From positions 124,001 to 188,000 of the forward strand of contig NZ_RHHR01000010.1 in the NCBI RefSeq assembly GCF_003710915.1: a stretch of 64,000 nt of DNA. Direction: 5' to 3'. The notes under the pieces are model-generated. The model saw nothing but the letters and a program-made list of their open reading frames with translations. It ran no database searches and was not told where the DNA came from. A program made the position numbers and the translations under genes. The stretch comes from Brevibacillus invocatus (GTDB lineage Bacteria > Bacillota > Bacilli > Brevibacillales > Brevibacillaceae). Position 1 is the first letter of the stretch. The number at the start of each line of letters is the position of its first letter. Positions 16,537-24,967 of this stretch are shown piece after piece.

Positions 16537-16688
16537 CTCTATACCTACCTTTTCGAATCGTTCAAACACTTATCTTATCAGAAAAACGTGATTTTGGCAA
16601 AAAGAGATGCCCCATCTCGCTATAGAATGGACAGGATCAGGGCATCCTAGCTGGGAATTGTACCTCATGACAGGAAGGAGGGAGCACG

Positions 16689-16805
16689 ATGTCCAAGCAA
16701 AACGGTGTAAAAAATGAGATGGGCAACAAGGAAAACCCGTCTCAAACCAGATCCTCCACGACCGTTGGCAAAGAAGAGACGCGTTCCAAGCAGCGCGGTG
16801 AATAG
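16689..16805 (+). CDS. Very small hydrophilic protein (38 residues), function unknown
   Basis: An ATG preceded by a near-ideal GGAAGGAGGGAG site opens a 38-codon frame that ends at a TAG, with a strong bidirectional terminator 18 bases later. The product starts MSKQNGVKNEMGNKENP and ends KQRGE. It is rich in Lys, Asn, Ser, Thr and Glu, with no hydrophobic segment and no cysteine, and is probably disordered. Such peptides include some minor spore proteins, but I see no diagnostic motif. Coding status rests on the ribosome site and terminator. Confidence 0.55.
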   Translation: MSKQNGVKNEMGNKENPSQTRSSTTVGKEETRSKQRGE

Positions 16806-16822
16806 CGCTCATTTCGAAAGGC

Positions 16823-16861
16823 AAAAAACCGGTCAACAGCATGAGAGTTGGCCGGTTTTTT
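16823..16861. terminator. Bidirectional terminator
   Basis: AAACCGGTCAAC pairs with GTTGGCCGGTTT (one G-T pair) around AGCATGAGA, with T runs of six on both strands. It ends the 38-residue gene on plus and cysA on minus. Confidence 0.88.
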
Positions 16862-16874
16862 GTATGTTCATGAC

Positions 16875-17987
16875 TCAAAAGCTGGCTTGGATAGGTAAAA
16901 ACGTGGGACGGGGAGTGGTCGCCGCCGGAGACTCCACATAAAAGGAAAGGTTGTTCAGTTTGACGAAGACGGTACTTTTTTCTTCGACATGCAGCTCGCT
17001 GAAGCGCTGATGGCTCAACTCTGCTTCAAACAGCTCATCCGTATCCAATCTTCTCAGATCCAGACGGACGATTGGACCCAACGGTGAAATATGTTGAATT
17101 CTCGCTTGAACAAAGTGACCATCGCCTGGCGCTAGAGCGATTTCTACATCGTGTGGCCGCATGTAGCCTACAGCCGGCAGTTCACCCGAATTATGCTCCC
17201 ACTCTGTCTCAAATTCCGCTTCGCCCAGTCTTACTTTTCCATCGCGAATCCGCCCCCGAAACAGATTGACCCTGCCGAGAAAACTGTAGACGAATGGATT
17301 GGCTGGCAAGTGGTAAATTTCCTCTGGTGAGCCGACTTGCTCCACCCGCCCTTCATTCATGACCACAACTTGGTCAGCCAGCTCCATTGCTTCCTCCTGA
17401 TCGTGCGTGACGAACAAGATGGTCAAGCCAAGCTTCTCATGCAAATGACGGAGCCAACGCCGCAACTCCTGCCTCACTTTGGTATCCAATGCACCAAACG
17501 GTTCATCTAACAAGAGAAATTTGGGTTCCACCGCCAACGCGCGAGCCAATGCCACACGCTGTCTTTGCCCTCCCGAGAGCTGGGACGGATAACGATGAGC
17601 CAAGCCGTCCAGTTGGACCAAGCGAAGGAGCAAATGAACTCTTTCCTTAATCTCCTGCTTGCTCGGTCTTGTCTTGCGGCTGCGAACAGAGAGGCCAAAT
17701 GCGATATTGTCAAAAATCGTCATATGCCGAAACAAGGCATAATGTTGGAACACAAAGCCTACCTGACGTTCACGCACATCTCGATTGGTGTTGTCCTCGC
17801 CATGAAAAAGGATAGCCCCGGTATCAGGCTGTTCCAGTCCGGCGATCAGGCGAAGCAAGGTTGTTTTTCCAGAACCGGATGGGCCCAGGAGCGCAACCAA
17901 TTCACCTTCCGGAATGTGCAGGCTTACTTCCTTCAGAGCCGTGAAGTTCTTGTAGGATTTTGTGATATTCACAACCTCTATACTCAT
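16875..17987 (-). CDS. cysA: Sulfate/thiosulfate ABC transporter ATP-binding protein
   Basis: A 370-residue ABC ATPase with Walker [10 protein letters not shown] (about residues 36-44), Q-loop QHYALF, signature [15 protein letters not shown], Walker [13 protein letters not shown] and switch histidine VTHDQEEA, then a C-terminal TOBE-like regulatory region ([12 protein letters not shown]). [21 protein letters not shown] and [13 protein letters not shown] are typical of CysA. The ATG at 17987 follows GGAGAGA; the upstream in-frame extension lies inside cysW and has no site. It energises the CysT/CysW channel encoded directly upstream. Confidence 0.95.
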   Translation of the reverse strand: MSIEVVNITKSYKNFTALKEVSLHIPEGELVALLGPSGSGKTTLLRLIAGLEQPDTGAILFHGEDNTNRDVRERQVGFVFQHYALFRHMTIFDNIAFGLSVRSRKTRPSKQEIKERVHLLLRLVQLDGLAHRYPSQLSGGQRQRVALARALAVEPKFLLLDEPFGALDTKVRQELRRWLRHLHEKLGLTILFVTHDQEEAMELADQVVVMNEGRVEQVGSPEEIYHLPANPFVYSFLGRVNLFRGRIRDGKVRLGEAEFETEWEHNSGELPAVGYMRPHDVEIALAPGDGHFVQARIQHISPLGPIVRLDLRRLDTDELFEAELSHQRFSELHVEEKSTVFVKLNNLSFYVESPAATTPRPTFLPIQASF

Positions 17988-18013
17988 CCGTTCTCTCTCC
18001 TCACACCAGTTAG

Positions 18014-18847
18014 TTAAACGTGTTCTCCTCCCGACTCTCTCTGCGTTTTCCACTCAATCAGGCTCTTGATGATCAAGGTGACAAGGGCAAGTGCTGCCAG
18101 TAGCGTGGCGACAGCAAACGCAGCCGCGAATTGATATTCGTTGTAGAGGATTTCGACGTGCAGGGGCAAGGTATTGGTCATGCCGCGAATATGACCAGAA
18201 ACGACGGAAACCGCCCCGAATTCGCCCATCGCTCGGGCATTGCAAAGAATCACACCGTACAGCAACCCCCATTTGACATTGGGGAGCGTCACGCGTAAAA
18301 ATGTCTTCCAGCCGCTCGCTCCCAACGAGACAGCTGCCTCTTCCTCATCCTTTCCTTGCGCCTCCATGATTGGGATCAGCTCTCTTGCAACAAACGGAAA
18401 GGTCACAAAGGTAGTCGCCAAGATGATCCCCGGAACAGCAAAGATGATCTTAATGTCATTTGCCTCCAACCAAGGATATGCGATCCCCTGACTCCCGAAT
18501 AGCAACACAAAAATCAGACCCGCGATCACGGGGGAAACGGCAAACGGAAGATCAATCAGGGTCAACAGCACATTTTTGCCTCGAAAGGAAAATTTGGCGA
18601 TCGCCCAAGCTGCAGCCACACCAAAGGTGACGTTAAGCGGGACGGTAATAGCTGCTACCAGCAGAGTCAGCTTCACCGCAGAAAACGTCTCTTCCTCCAT
18701 AATCGCTGAAAGGAAGACAGCCGTTCCTTGCTTGAACGCCTCCATAAACACCGCGATCAAGGGCAAAATCAAAAACAGCACAAGAAAAAGCAGAGCAACA
18801 CTGATCAGCAGCCAACGAATCGCGGCAGATTCTGTAATGTGCTTCAG
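18014..18847 (-). CDS. cysW: Sulfate ABC transporter permease CysW, apparent CTG start
   Basis: A 277-residue permease with about six membrane segments and the EAA-like loop [31 protein letters not shown] that contacts CysA. The first ATG/GTG/TTG in frame is a GTG at 18781, inside the first membrane helix and without a ribosome site. An in-frame TAA lies just upstream, and an exact AGGAGG eight bases before a CTG at 18847 gives the expected N-terminus (M)[22 protein letters not shown] is therefore the best start. It lies 12 bases after cysT. Confidence 0.9.
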   Translation of the reverse strand: MKHITESAAIRWLLISVALLFLVLFLILPLIAVFMEAFKQGTAVFLSAIMEEETFSAVKLTLLVAAITVPLNVTFGVAAAWAIAKFSFRGKNVLLTLIDLPFAVSPVIAGLIFVLLFGSQGIAYPWLEANDIKIIFAVPGIILATTFVTFPFVARELIPIMEAQGKDEEEAAVSLGASGWKTFLRVTLPNVKWGLLYGVILCNARAMGEFGAVSVVSGHIRGMTNTLPLHVEILYNEYQFAAAFAVATLLAALALVTLIIKSLIEWKTQRESGGEHV

Positions 18848-18859
18848 CGGTTACACCTC

Positions 18860-19699
18860 CTAGCGTGCGGCATCGAATTTATTAATTCGCCACTGCAAAT
18901 AGTTAATGATCAACAGCATGATGAAGGAAGCCACCAGCATCACGGTCGCGATGGCAGTTGCACCAGCGTAGTCGAACTGCTCCAACTTGGTCATGATCAG
19001 TAATGGCACGATTTCTGTCTTGAGCGGCATGTTCCCTGAGATGAAGACGACGGAACCATACTCTCCAAGAGCACGGGCAAAAGCGAGAGCAAACCCTGTG
19101 ATTACTGCGGGCAAGAGATGGGGTAATATCACCCGGATAAAGGTATTCCAACGTGTTGCTCCCAAGGTCGCAGCCGCTTCCTCCATTTGCAAATCCCAAT
19201 CCTGCAGTACCGGTTGGACGGTACGCACAACGAATGGCAGCCCAATAAACGTAAGAGCAACCCAGATACCCAATGGTGTGTAAGCGATCTTGATTCCCCA
19301 CTCCGCAGCATACTGGCCGATCCACCCATTTTCCGCATAGATCGATGTCAGGGCGATTCCCCCCACTGCCGTGGGCAGAGCGAACGGAAGATCCACAATG
19401 CCATCGATAAACCTTTTCCCCACAAACTGGTACCTAGCCAGCACCCACGCAACCAACACACCAAAAACGGCATTCATGCATGCAGCCAAAAAAGAGGTAA
19501 CGACGCTAACCCGAATGGAAGCCAAGACACGATCATCGAGAATGGTGCCGACGAACTCACCCCAGCTCATGGTAGAAGCCTTCAAGAACAGGACTGACAG
19601 CGGGATGAGCACCAGGAGGCTAAGATAGATGACGGTATAACCCATCGTCAAACCAAAGCCTGGCAGAAATCCTCTGTTTCGCGATGATTTACTTTTCAT
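18860..19699 (-). CDS. cysT: Sulfate ABC transporter permease CysT
   Basis: A 279-residue permease, partner of CysW. After a basic cytoplasmic start (MKSKSSRNRGFLPGFGLTMG) come about six membrane helices; DLPFALPTAVGGIAL and the EAA loop MEEAAATLGATRWNTFIRVILPHLLPAVITGFALAFARALGEYGSVVFISGN are strongly conserved in CysT. The order sbp-cysT-cysW-cysA matches sulfate permease operons. Confidence 0.95.
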   Translation of the reverse strand: MKSKSSRNRGFLPGFGLTMGYTVIYLSLLVLIPLSVLFLKASTMSWGEFVGTILDDRVLASIRVSVVTSFLAACMNAVFGVLVAWVLARYQFVGKRFIDGIVDLPFALPTAVGGIALTSIYAENGWIGQYAAEWGIKIAYTPLGIWVALTFIGLPFVVRTVQPVLQDWDLQMEEAAATLGATRWNTFIRVILPHLLPAVITGFALAFARALGEYGSVVFISGNMPLKTEIVPLLIMTKLEQFDYAGATAIATVMLVASFIMLLIINYLQWRINKFDAAR

Positions 19700-19726
19700 G
19701 AAGTTGCTCCTCTTGTATACATGTGT

Positions 19727-20782
19727 TTATGGTTTATAGATCTGGTCAAAAACTCCCTGATCGGCAAAATGCTGCTTTTGTGCTTTTGTCCATCCGCCAA
19801 ATACTTCGTCGATCGTAAACATTTCGATCTCTGGAAATGCTGGCGTATGTGCTTTCAAAACCTCTTCCGAGCGCGGTCGATAATAATGCTTGGCGGCGAT
19901 TTCCTGACCTTCCTTACTGTAGAGGAACTGCAAATATGCTTCAGCGACAGGACGCGTTCCATGTTTATCCACGTTTTTGTCCACTACGGTGACAGGTGGT
20001 TCGGCTAAAATACTCATAGACGGATTGACAATTTCAAATTTGTCTTGCCCAAGCTGGTTGACAGCAAGATACGCCTCGTTTTCCCACGCGATCAAGACGT
20101 CTCCGATTCCGCGTTCGACAAACGTCGTGGTCGCGCCGCGCGCGCCCGAATCCAGAACAGGAACATTTTTGAACAAGCTGGTGACGAACTCCTTTGCTTT
20201 GGCTTCATCTCCTTGATGCTTCTTCAATGCATATCCCCATGCGGCTAGGTAGTTCCAACGAGCTCCTCCAGAAGTCTTGGGATTGGGGGTAATGACGGCG
20301 ATACCCGGTTTGATCAGGTCATCCCAGTCTTTGATCTGCTTGGGGTTTCCTTTTCTCGTGAGGAAGACGATCGTGGAAGTGTAGGGTGAGCTGTTGTCTG
20401 GAAGTTTCTTTTGCCAATCTGCTGCAATAAGTCCTCGCTCTGCCATCGCATCAATATCGTAGGCCAGTGCGAGCGTCACCACATCTGCCTCCAACCCGTC
20501 AATCACCGAACGCGACTGTTTGCCTGACCCGCCATGTGATTGTTTGATCGTCAATGACTGGCCCGTTTTTTCATTCCACTCTTCCATGAACATTTTGTTA
20601 ACATCCTGATAAAACTCCCGCGTAGGATCGTAGGACACGTTGAGCAAATCCAGTTCGGGACCAGCCTCGCCTGACGCTCCTCCTGATCCACTGGACGATG
20701 CGCACCCGACTAAGCTCAAAGTGAGCAGCGTGACTCCTACCTTGCGAAATAATGCAGCGTTCAGGTCTTTTATAGATTTCAT
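19727..20782 (-). CDS. Sulfate-binding lipoprotein
   Basis: A 351-residue extracytoplasmic binding protein for sulfate (possibly thiosulfate). The N-terminus has a basic start, a hydrophobic stretch [13 protein letters not shown] and a lipobox cysteine, so it is a membrane-anchored lipoprotein in this Gram-positive. Family marks include [72 protein letters not shown], and the C-terminal [10 protein letters not shown]. The ATG at 20782 follows AGAAGGAGTG. First gene of the transporter operon. Sbp and CysP types cannot be told apart here. Confidence 0.95.
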   Translation of the reverse strand: MKSIKDLNAALFRKVGVTLLTLSLVGCASSSGSGGASGEAGPELDLLNVSYDPTREFYQDVNKMFMEEWNEKTGQSLTIKQSHGGSGKQSRSVIDGLEADVVTLALAYDIDAMAERGLIAADWQKKLPDNSSPYTSTIVFLTRKGNPKQIKDWDDLIKPGIAVITPNPKTSGGARWNYLAAWGYALKKHQGDEAKAKEFVTSLFKNVPVLDSGARGATTTFVERGIGDVLIAWENEAYLAVNQLGQDKFEIVNPSMSILAEPPVTVVDKNVDKHGTRPVAEAYLQFLYSKEGQEIAAKHYYRPRSEEVLKAHTPAFPEIEMFTIDEVFGGWTKAQKQHFADQGVFDQIYKP

Positions 20783-20917
20783 GCGGCTTCTATTCACTCC
20801 TTCTAAACGTTCCTCTGGCAAATATTCTCATCTACCCTATGCCCAAGAGGTAGGCGAAGTGCTGAGGTCGATCCGCTCTAGACAAAAATAGGCACACGAA
20901 TCAAGTCGGGAATATAC

Positions 20918-20944
20918 AAAAAAGCTCTCCCTCGAAAGGAGAAC
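20918..20944 (-). terminator. Terminator upstream of the sulfate operon
   Basis: On the minus strand GTTCTCC pairs with GGGAGAGC around TTTCGA and is followed by TTTTTTG. It ends the small membrane-protein gene at 20987 and isolates the sulfate operon. Confidence 0.75.
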
Positions 20945-20986
20945 TTCTTCGTATTCCTCAACCTTTTGGGGTAGCCAAGAATTCGG

Positions 20987-21355
20987 TTAATCCCGAGCAT
21001 GTTGCCATACATTGATGGCGAACAGCAAAATACCCACTCCCAATACCAATGAACCGATGATGGTACCTACCACATATCCCTCCGATTGCGTATAGAGCAT
21101 CAGAAACAGCGAACCCTGCATGACAGGCAAACCGATATTGTGCAGCCAAAAGTGCCAGGTTGCCAAAGCAGTCTTGCCAGCAGCAGGATAGGCATAATAC
21201 ACGAGTCCGATGATGGCCAGGGATACCCAGCCCACCAGATTCAAATGCGCGTGTACGGAAGAATACGAAAAAGCTTTGGTAATTCCCATGACAATTCCTA
21301 AAATAATGGCGATGACGAAGTAAAAAGCGGCAATCTTGATGAAACGAGCAGCCAT
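20987..21355 (-). CDS. Small four-helix membrane protein resembling a heme-copper oxidase subunit I fragment
   Basis: A 122-residue, four-helix membrane protein. The second helix carries SSVHAHLNLVGW (H35, H37) and the third ATWHFWLHNIG (H68, H72); these recall the heme-ligand helices of cytochrome oxidase and nitric oxide reductase subunit I, but the full 12-helix subunit is absent. Small proteins of this kind are often annotated as cytochrome c oxidase. The ATG at 21355 has an exact AGGAGG, and it is transcribed alone between terminators, so it looks like an intact small gene and not a remnant. Heme binding is an inference from the histidines. Confidence 0.65.
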   Translation of the reverse strand: MAARFIKIAAFYFVIAIILGIVMGITKAFSYSSVHAHLNLVGWVSLAIIGLVYYAYPAAGKTALATWHFWLHNIGLPVMQGSLFLMLYTQSEGYVVGTIIGSLVLGVGILLFAINVWQHARD

Positions 21356-21446
21356 TTTTTCACCTCCTTCCGTCCATGTGTTACATATATATTCCAGCGC
21401 CAAAGGATCACGACTAATTTCCCAATCATCAGCTTGAACAAAAAAA

Positions 21447-21476
21447 AGTAAGGGTTGCGTGAAAACAACCCTTACT
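21447..21476. terminator. Terminator after dut
   Basis: GTAAGGGTTG and CAACCCTTAC form a 10-base perfect stem around CGTGAAAA; on the minus strand a run of T follows immediately, ending dut transcription. Confidence 0.88.
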
Positions 21477-21520
21477 TCTGTTATTTGTCTGTAAATCATG
21501 GTTGGATTAAAGCCGAAAAC

Positions 21521-22057
21521 TTATCCCTGAATGCCGCTGCTGCCAAAACCCCCGCTGCCCCGCTCTGTCTCATCGAGCTCGTCTACGACTTCAAAGAGCG
21601 CCATCGGGACTTGCGCGATCACGCCTTGAGCGATTCGATCGCCTTTTCTGATCAGGTAGCTATGCTTGTCTACCTCTTGTTCTACTGTAATTGTTTTTTC
21701 ACTGGCATCGAAGCATTCTGTTCCCCGCTCATTTGACACAAAACGAATATTATCGATAAGGACACAAACCTCTCCGCGATATCCGGCATCCACTGTGCCC
21801 GGTGCATTGGAGAGTCTCAGCTTCGTTTTCGCGCCGATACCGGAACGAGGGCGAACCTGAAGCTCGTATCCTTCCGGCAATGCGAAAGCCAGTCCAGTTG
21901 GAATTTTAGCTGACTCTCCAGGTGCGATCAACGTATCTTCTATGGCAACCAAATCAAAACCCGCATCCAACTCGCGAGCGTATTTTGGAATCACGGCATC
22001 CTCGTGGAGCTTTTTAATTTTTACGTGCGTGGTCAGACGCTGGCTGTTGTTATTCAT
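21521..22057 (-). CDS. dut: dUTP diphosphatase (trimeric dUTPase)
   Basis: A 178-residue dUTPase, which hydrolyses dUTP to dUMP and keeps uracil out of DNA. All five motifs are visible: AGFDL (1), RPRSG (2), GTVDAGYRGE (3, catalytic Asp and Tyr), GDRIAQ (4) and the flexible C-terminal RGSGGFGSSG (5). It is about 30 residues longer than a minimal dUTPase because of an insert between motifs 3 and 4 (NIRFVSNERGTECFDASEK). The ATG at 22057 follows GAGAGACTAAGG; the upstream in-frame ATG has no site. Confidence 0.95.
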   Translation of the reverse strand: MNNNSQRLTTHVKIKKLHEDAVIPKYARELDAGFDLVAIEDTLIAPGESAKIPTGLAFALPEGYELQVRPRSGIGAKTKLRLSNAPGTVDAGYRGEVCVLIDNIRFVSNERGTECFDASEKTITVEQEVDKHSYLIRKGDRIAQGVIAQVPMALFEVVDELDETERGSGGFGSSGIQG

Positions 22058-22221
22058 CCTTAGTCTCTCCTCTACTTTACCTAGCATTCGTCTCTTAGTG
22101 TACAGGATGAGATAACCACCAGCAAGGCAAAGACCGTTTCTTCTTTTCGAGGAAGCCATGCTAATTTTTCATAGAAAGCTCACATTTCCCTTTCTTTTTC
22201 TGCGCTTTATCAGCTTCAGTA

Positions 22222-22230
22222 TGATATAAT
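22222..22230 (+). promoter_or_regulatory. Extended -10 promoter for trhO
   Basis: TGATATAAT, a perfect extended -10 sequence, lies 51 bases before the TTG start of the rhodanese-like gene. The -35 region is not well conserved. Confidence 0.55.
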
Positions 22231-22281
22231 CACCGTTGCATCACAAAACATAATCGAATAAAGAAAGGATGGGATTGTACC

Positions 22282-23226
22282 TTGCAAGTACAAAAACCAT
22301 ATCGCATTTTGCTTTACTACAAGTATACGCCAATCGACAATTACGAGGAGTATGCGGCCGAACACCTCAAGTTCTGCAAAGAAAACGGACTTCTCGGGCG
22401 CATTATCGTCGCTCCGGAAGGGATCAACGGTACGGTATCCGGCACGATCGAGCAAACCCAAGCCTACATGGATTACGTACGGAGCGACTCGCGCTTCGCT
22501 GACATGTGGTTCAAAATAGACGAGTCGGATGAGCATGCCTTTAAAAAGATGTTTGTCCGCGCGAAAAAAGAGCTGGTTACATGGCGTTTGGAAGACGATG
22601 TCGATCCGAACCAAAAGACTGGCCACTACCTGAATCCAAAAGAGTTTTACGAAATGATGCAGCAAGATGACGTCGTGATTTTGGATGGGCGCAATTACTA
22701 TGAATACGATCTGGGTCACTTCCGTGGAGCGATTCGCCCTGAAGTAGATTCTTCCCGCGAGTTCCCGGAATGGATTCGTGAAAATATGAGTCAGTTCAAA
22801 GATAAAAAGGTCCTCACCTACTGCACAGGCGGTATTCGTTGTGAAAAGCTGACAGGTGTCCTCTTGAACCAAGGCTTTGAAAATGTCTATCAGCTACATG
22901 GCGGAATCGTCACGTATGGTAAAGATCCTGAAGTACAGGGACGCCTTTGGGATGGCAAATGCTATGTGTTCGACGAGCGCATCTCCATTCCGATCAATCA
23001 CACGGAAGAAGATGTTGTCATTGGCCGCTGCTACTATTGCGGCAAGGTAGAAGACCGCTACCTCAACTGCGCAAATCCATTCTGCAACAAACAGCACTTC
23101 TGCTGCCCAGAATGTGAACAAACCTATAAGCGCTCCTGCTCGGACGAATGCCGTGAGCATCCACGCAATCGTTTTGTAGAAGCAGAAGAAAAAGCAAAAC
23201 TGCAAGCAGCTGGCGCAAAAGCGTAA
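22282..23226 (+). CDS. trhO: tRNA uridine-34 5-hydroxylase, rhodanese family
   Basis: A 314-residue protein of the TrhO/YceA (formerly UPF0176) family, which hydroxylates uridine at the wobble position of certain tRNAs, using oxygen. An N-terminal ferredoxin-like domain ([21 protein letters not shown]) precedes a rhodanese domain with active-site C181 in [10 protein letters not shown]. The C-terminus is cysteine-rich ([15 protein letters not shown]...[13 protein letters not shown]), consistent with a zinc site found in Gram-positive members. The start is TTG at 22282, preceded by AAAGGATGGG; no ATG is available without losing conserved sequence. Confidence 0.93.
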   Translation: MQVQKPYRILLYYKYTPIDNYEEYAAEHLKFCKENGLLGRIIVAPEGINGTVSGTIEQTQAYMDYVRSDSRFADMWFKIDESDEHAFKKMFVRAKKELVTWRLEDDVDPNQKTGHYLNPKEFYEMMQQDDVVILDGRNYYEYDLGHFRGAIRPEVDSSREFPEWIRENMSQFKDKKVLTYCTGGIRCEKLTGVLLNQGFENVYQLHGGIVTYGKDPEVQGRLWDGKCYVFDERISIPINHTEEDVVIGRCYYCGKVEDRYLNCANPFCNKQHFCCPECEQTYKRSCSDECREHPRNRFVEAEEKAKLQAAGAKA

Positions 23227-23240
23227 ACGCCGAAAAGATA

Positions 23241-23273
23241 AAAAGCTGATTCCTTCGGGGAGTCAGCTTTTTT
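23241..23273. terminator. Bidirectional terminator after trhO
   Basis: AAAAGCTGATTCC pairs with GGGAGTCAGCTTTT around a TTCG loop, with T runs on both strands. The stop codon of the convergent serine hydrolase gene lies inside the stem. Confidence 0.9.
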
Positions 23274-24777
23274 GTATGTCCTTTATTGACGGTATCGTAC
23301 TTGCTTTGATTAAAGAAAGAACCCCATTCATCGACAAGAAGATGACCATGAGCAATACCATCTCAGCCAGATCGGGAACAAACAAGGAAACGGTGTGCCA
23401 GCTCACTTGCGTCAAGTAGAGCAGAACAGGAATGACAAGGCCAGCCAATGAGAAAAATACGCCTCCTAGGGTGAACCACACCCATCTACGCAGCTTGGTC
23501 TCCATCCCGCGACGAAAGGAAGTCAATAGCCAGACCGTGATCGCCATTAATACAAGCACTCCCCCTACAGCCAGCCATCTTTCCATGATCGGTGGAAACG
23601 AAATGGGTGTAGCCTCCGATCCGAGCAGGATATCCTGAATGCCTGTTGCCACGATGGACAGACGGGCCTCCTCCAAACGATTGTTTTGATTGGTCAGGAG
23701 CACAATCCCCCAGCCTGATTCCGGCAGCCAAACCATTTCTGACCGAGCATCAGGCGAAGATCCAGCGTGCCAGATGCGAGTCTCCCCCGTGTCCGTTTGT
23801 GTGATTCTCCAGCCGTATCCGTAATAATGGTTCGCACGGACCGATACGGCTGGCTGAATCATTTCCTTTGTCCGATCGGCTGAGATCACCTTTCCCGGTT
23901 CTTGCATTGCAATCAAGAACTTCGCCAGATCGGAGGAGCTGGATACCACATAGCCATAAGGAGCACCGCCATTATCATACGGAATGGGACTCGGGATGGA
24001 CAAACCCAGCCAGGATCGAAATCCGGGCTCCCAGCCTATAGCTTCTGCCTGGCGTACCGTTGCCGCTGAATGCTTCATTTCCAATGAAGAAAAGATCGAG
24101 GATTCCATAAACTCAGCATAGGTCATACCGCTTACTTCCTCGATCACTGCACCTAGCACGGCATAATTGGCGTTGCTGTAAATATGCCGGTTACCTGAAG
24201 CTGCCTCAAGCGGTTCTTTTGCAAGCGCTCTTACCGTACGCTGGATGGCTAACTGGTCGCTAGCACCTTGATCTGCTATGTTCAATCCGGCGCTTTCGCT
24301 CATTCCGCTTGTTTGTGTCAGCACCTGATGAATCGTAATCTGTGAAGCTGCTTTGGCGTCAGGTAAAGAAAACCACGGAAGATATTGTTGGACGGGGACA
24401 TCGAGCCGTACTTTCCCTTCATCGACGAGTCGCATGATCCCATATGCCGTAAGCGTTTTGCTGAGAGAACCGATAAGAAAAGGCGTCTCGTTCGTGACAG
24501 TCTGTTCACTCTCTCCTGTTATCCCCCATGAACGGGAGTACACTTGCTCTCCTTGATACACCAGTGCCGCAGAACCACCTGGGACACCCAGTTTGCGAAT
24601 TGCCTCATCCAAATAGTGGTCTACCGCTTGCAATTGACTGCTCTGCCCAGGCTCCGCCTTCCCTCCTTGTGCATTTTTAGGGGGAAAGATAAGCAGTGAG
24701 AGGATACCAAGCAAGCTGCAAACTACCAGAACTCGCTTCCAATTATGTATGATTCCTGTGTAAAATAAGTCTCTCAT
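23263..24777 (-). CDS. Membrane-bound serine hydrolase of the beta-lactamase/PBP4* family
   Basis: A 504-residue class C beta-lactamase-like hydrolase. One N-terminal membrane segment (about 14-31) places the catalytic domain outside. Active-site motifs are S104-L-S-K107 (SxxK), Y200-S-N202 (YxN) and H337-A-G339 in the KTG position. After residue 400 come four hydrophobic segments, giving a C-terminal membrane bundle. Such proteins act as D-aminopeptidases, esterases or cell-wall-related hydrolases, and the substrate here is unknown. The ATG at 24777 follows GGGGAGG. It is convergent with trhO and divergent from an amidase gene. Confidence 0.88.
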   Translation of the reverse strand: MRDLFYTGIIHNWKRVLVVCSLLGILSLLIFPPKNAQGGKAEPGQSSQLQAVDHYLDEAIRKLGVPGGSAALVYQGEQVYSRSWGITGESEQTVTNETPFLIGSLSKTLTAYGIMRLVDEGKVRLDVPVQQYLPWFSLPDAKAASQITIHQVLTQTSGMSESAGLNIADQGASDQLAIQRTVRALAKEPLEAASGNRHIYSNANYAVLGAVIEEVSGMTYAEFMESSIFSSLEMKHSAATVRQAEAIGWEPGFRSWLGLSIPSPIPYDNGGAPYGYVVSSSSDLAKFLIAMQEPGKVISADRTKEMIQPAVSVRANHYYGYGWRITQTDTGETRIWHAGSSPDARSEMVWLPESGWGIVLLTNQNNRLEEARLSIVATGIQDILLGSEATPISFPPIMERWLAVGGVLVLMAITVWLLTSFRRGMETKLRRWVWFTLGGVFFSLAGLVIPVLLYLTQVSWHTVSLFVPDLAEMVLLMVIFLSMNGVLSLIKASTIPSIKDIQKS

Positions 24778-24832
24778 CTTGACCTCCCCTTCCCACTTTA
24801 GCAAAATCCGCCAAGCGATTAACCGGGCAGGA

Positions 24833-24863
24833 GGTGGAACCAGTTCCCCGACTTAAGACGGAG
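24833..24863. repeat. 31-base intergenic motif, copy A
   Basis: GGTGGAAC at one end and AAGACGGAG at the other match a second 31-base stretch at 42823-42853 in the same orientation; by hand count 23 of 31 bases agree. Both lie upstream of a minus-strand gene. This may be chance or a small dispersed element. Confidence 0.35.
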
Positions 24864-24967
24864 TTTGGGAGGAGATTATTCGCAAGCTCACTGGTCCCCC
24901 CTTCCATTTATCATAAATTGAAGTAAGATAAGAAGAAGTCCAAATTGAATGAAAATAGGTGAGATAG

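Noticed and set aside
20783-20986. S-box (SAM) riboswitch or T-box before the sulfate operon.
   Set aside because: The gap shows only a short hairpin and the terminator of the preceding gene; none of the conserved S-box or T-box core sequences is present.
20987-21355. Truncated cytochrome oxidase pseudogene.
   Set aside because: The gene has a perfect ribosome site, proper stop and terminator, and stand-alone proteins of this size are known; nothing indicates decay.
21521-22057. dUTPase insert between motifs 3 and 4 as a fusion or misassembly.
   Set aside because: All five motifs are in frame and intact; longer dUTPases occur in Bacillales and phages.
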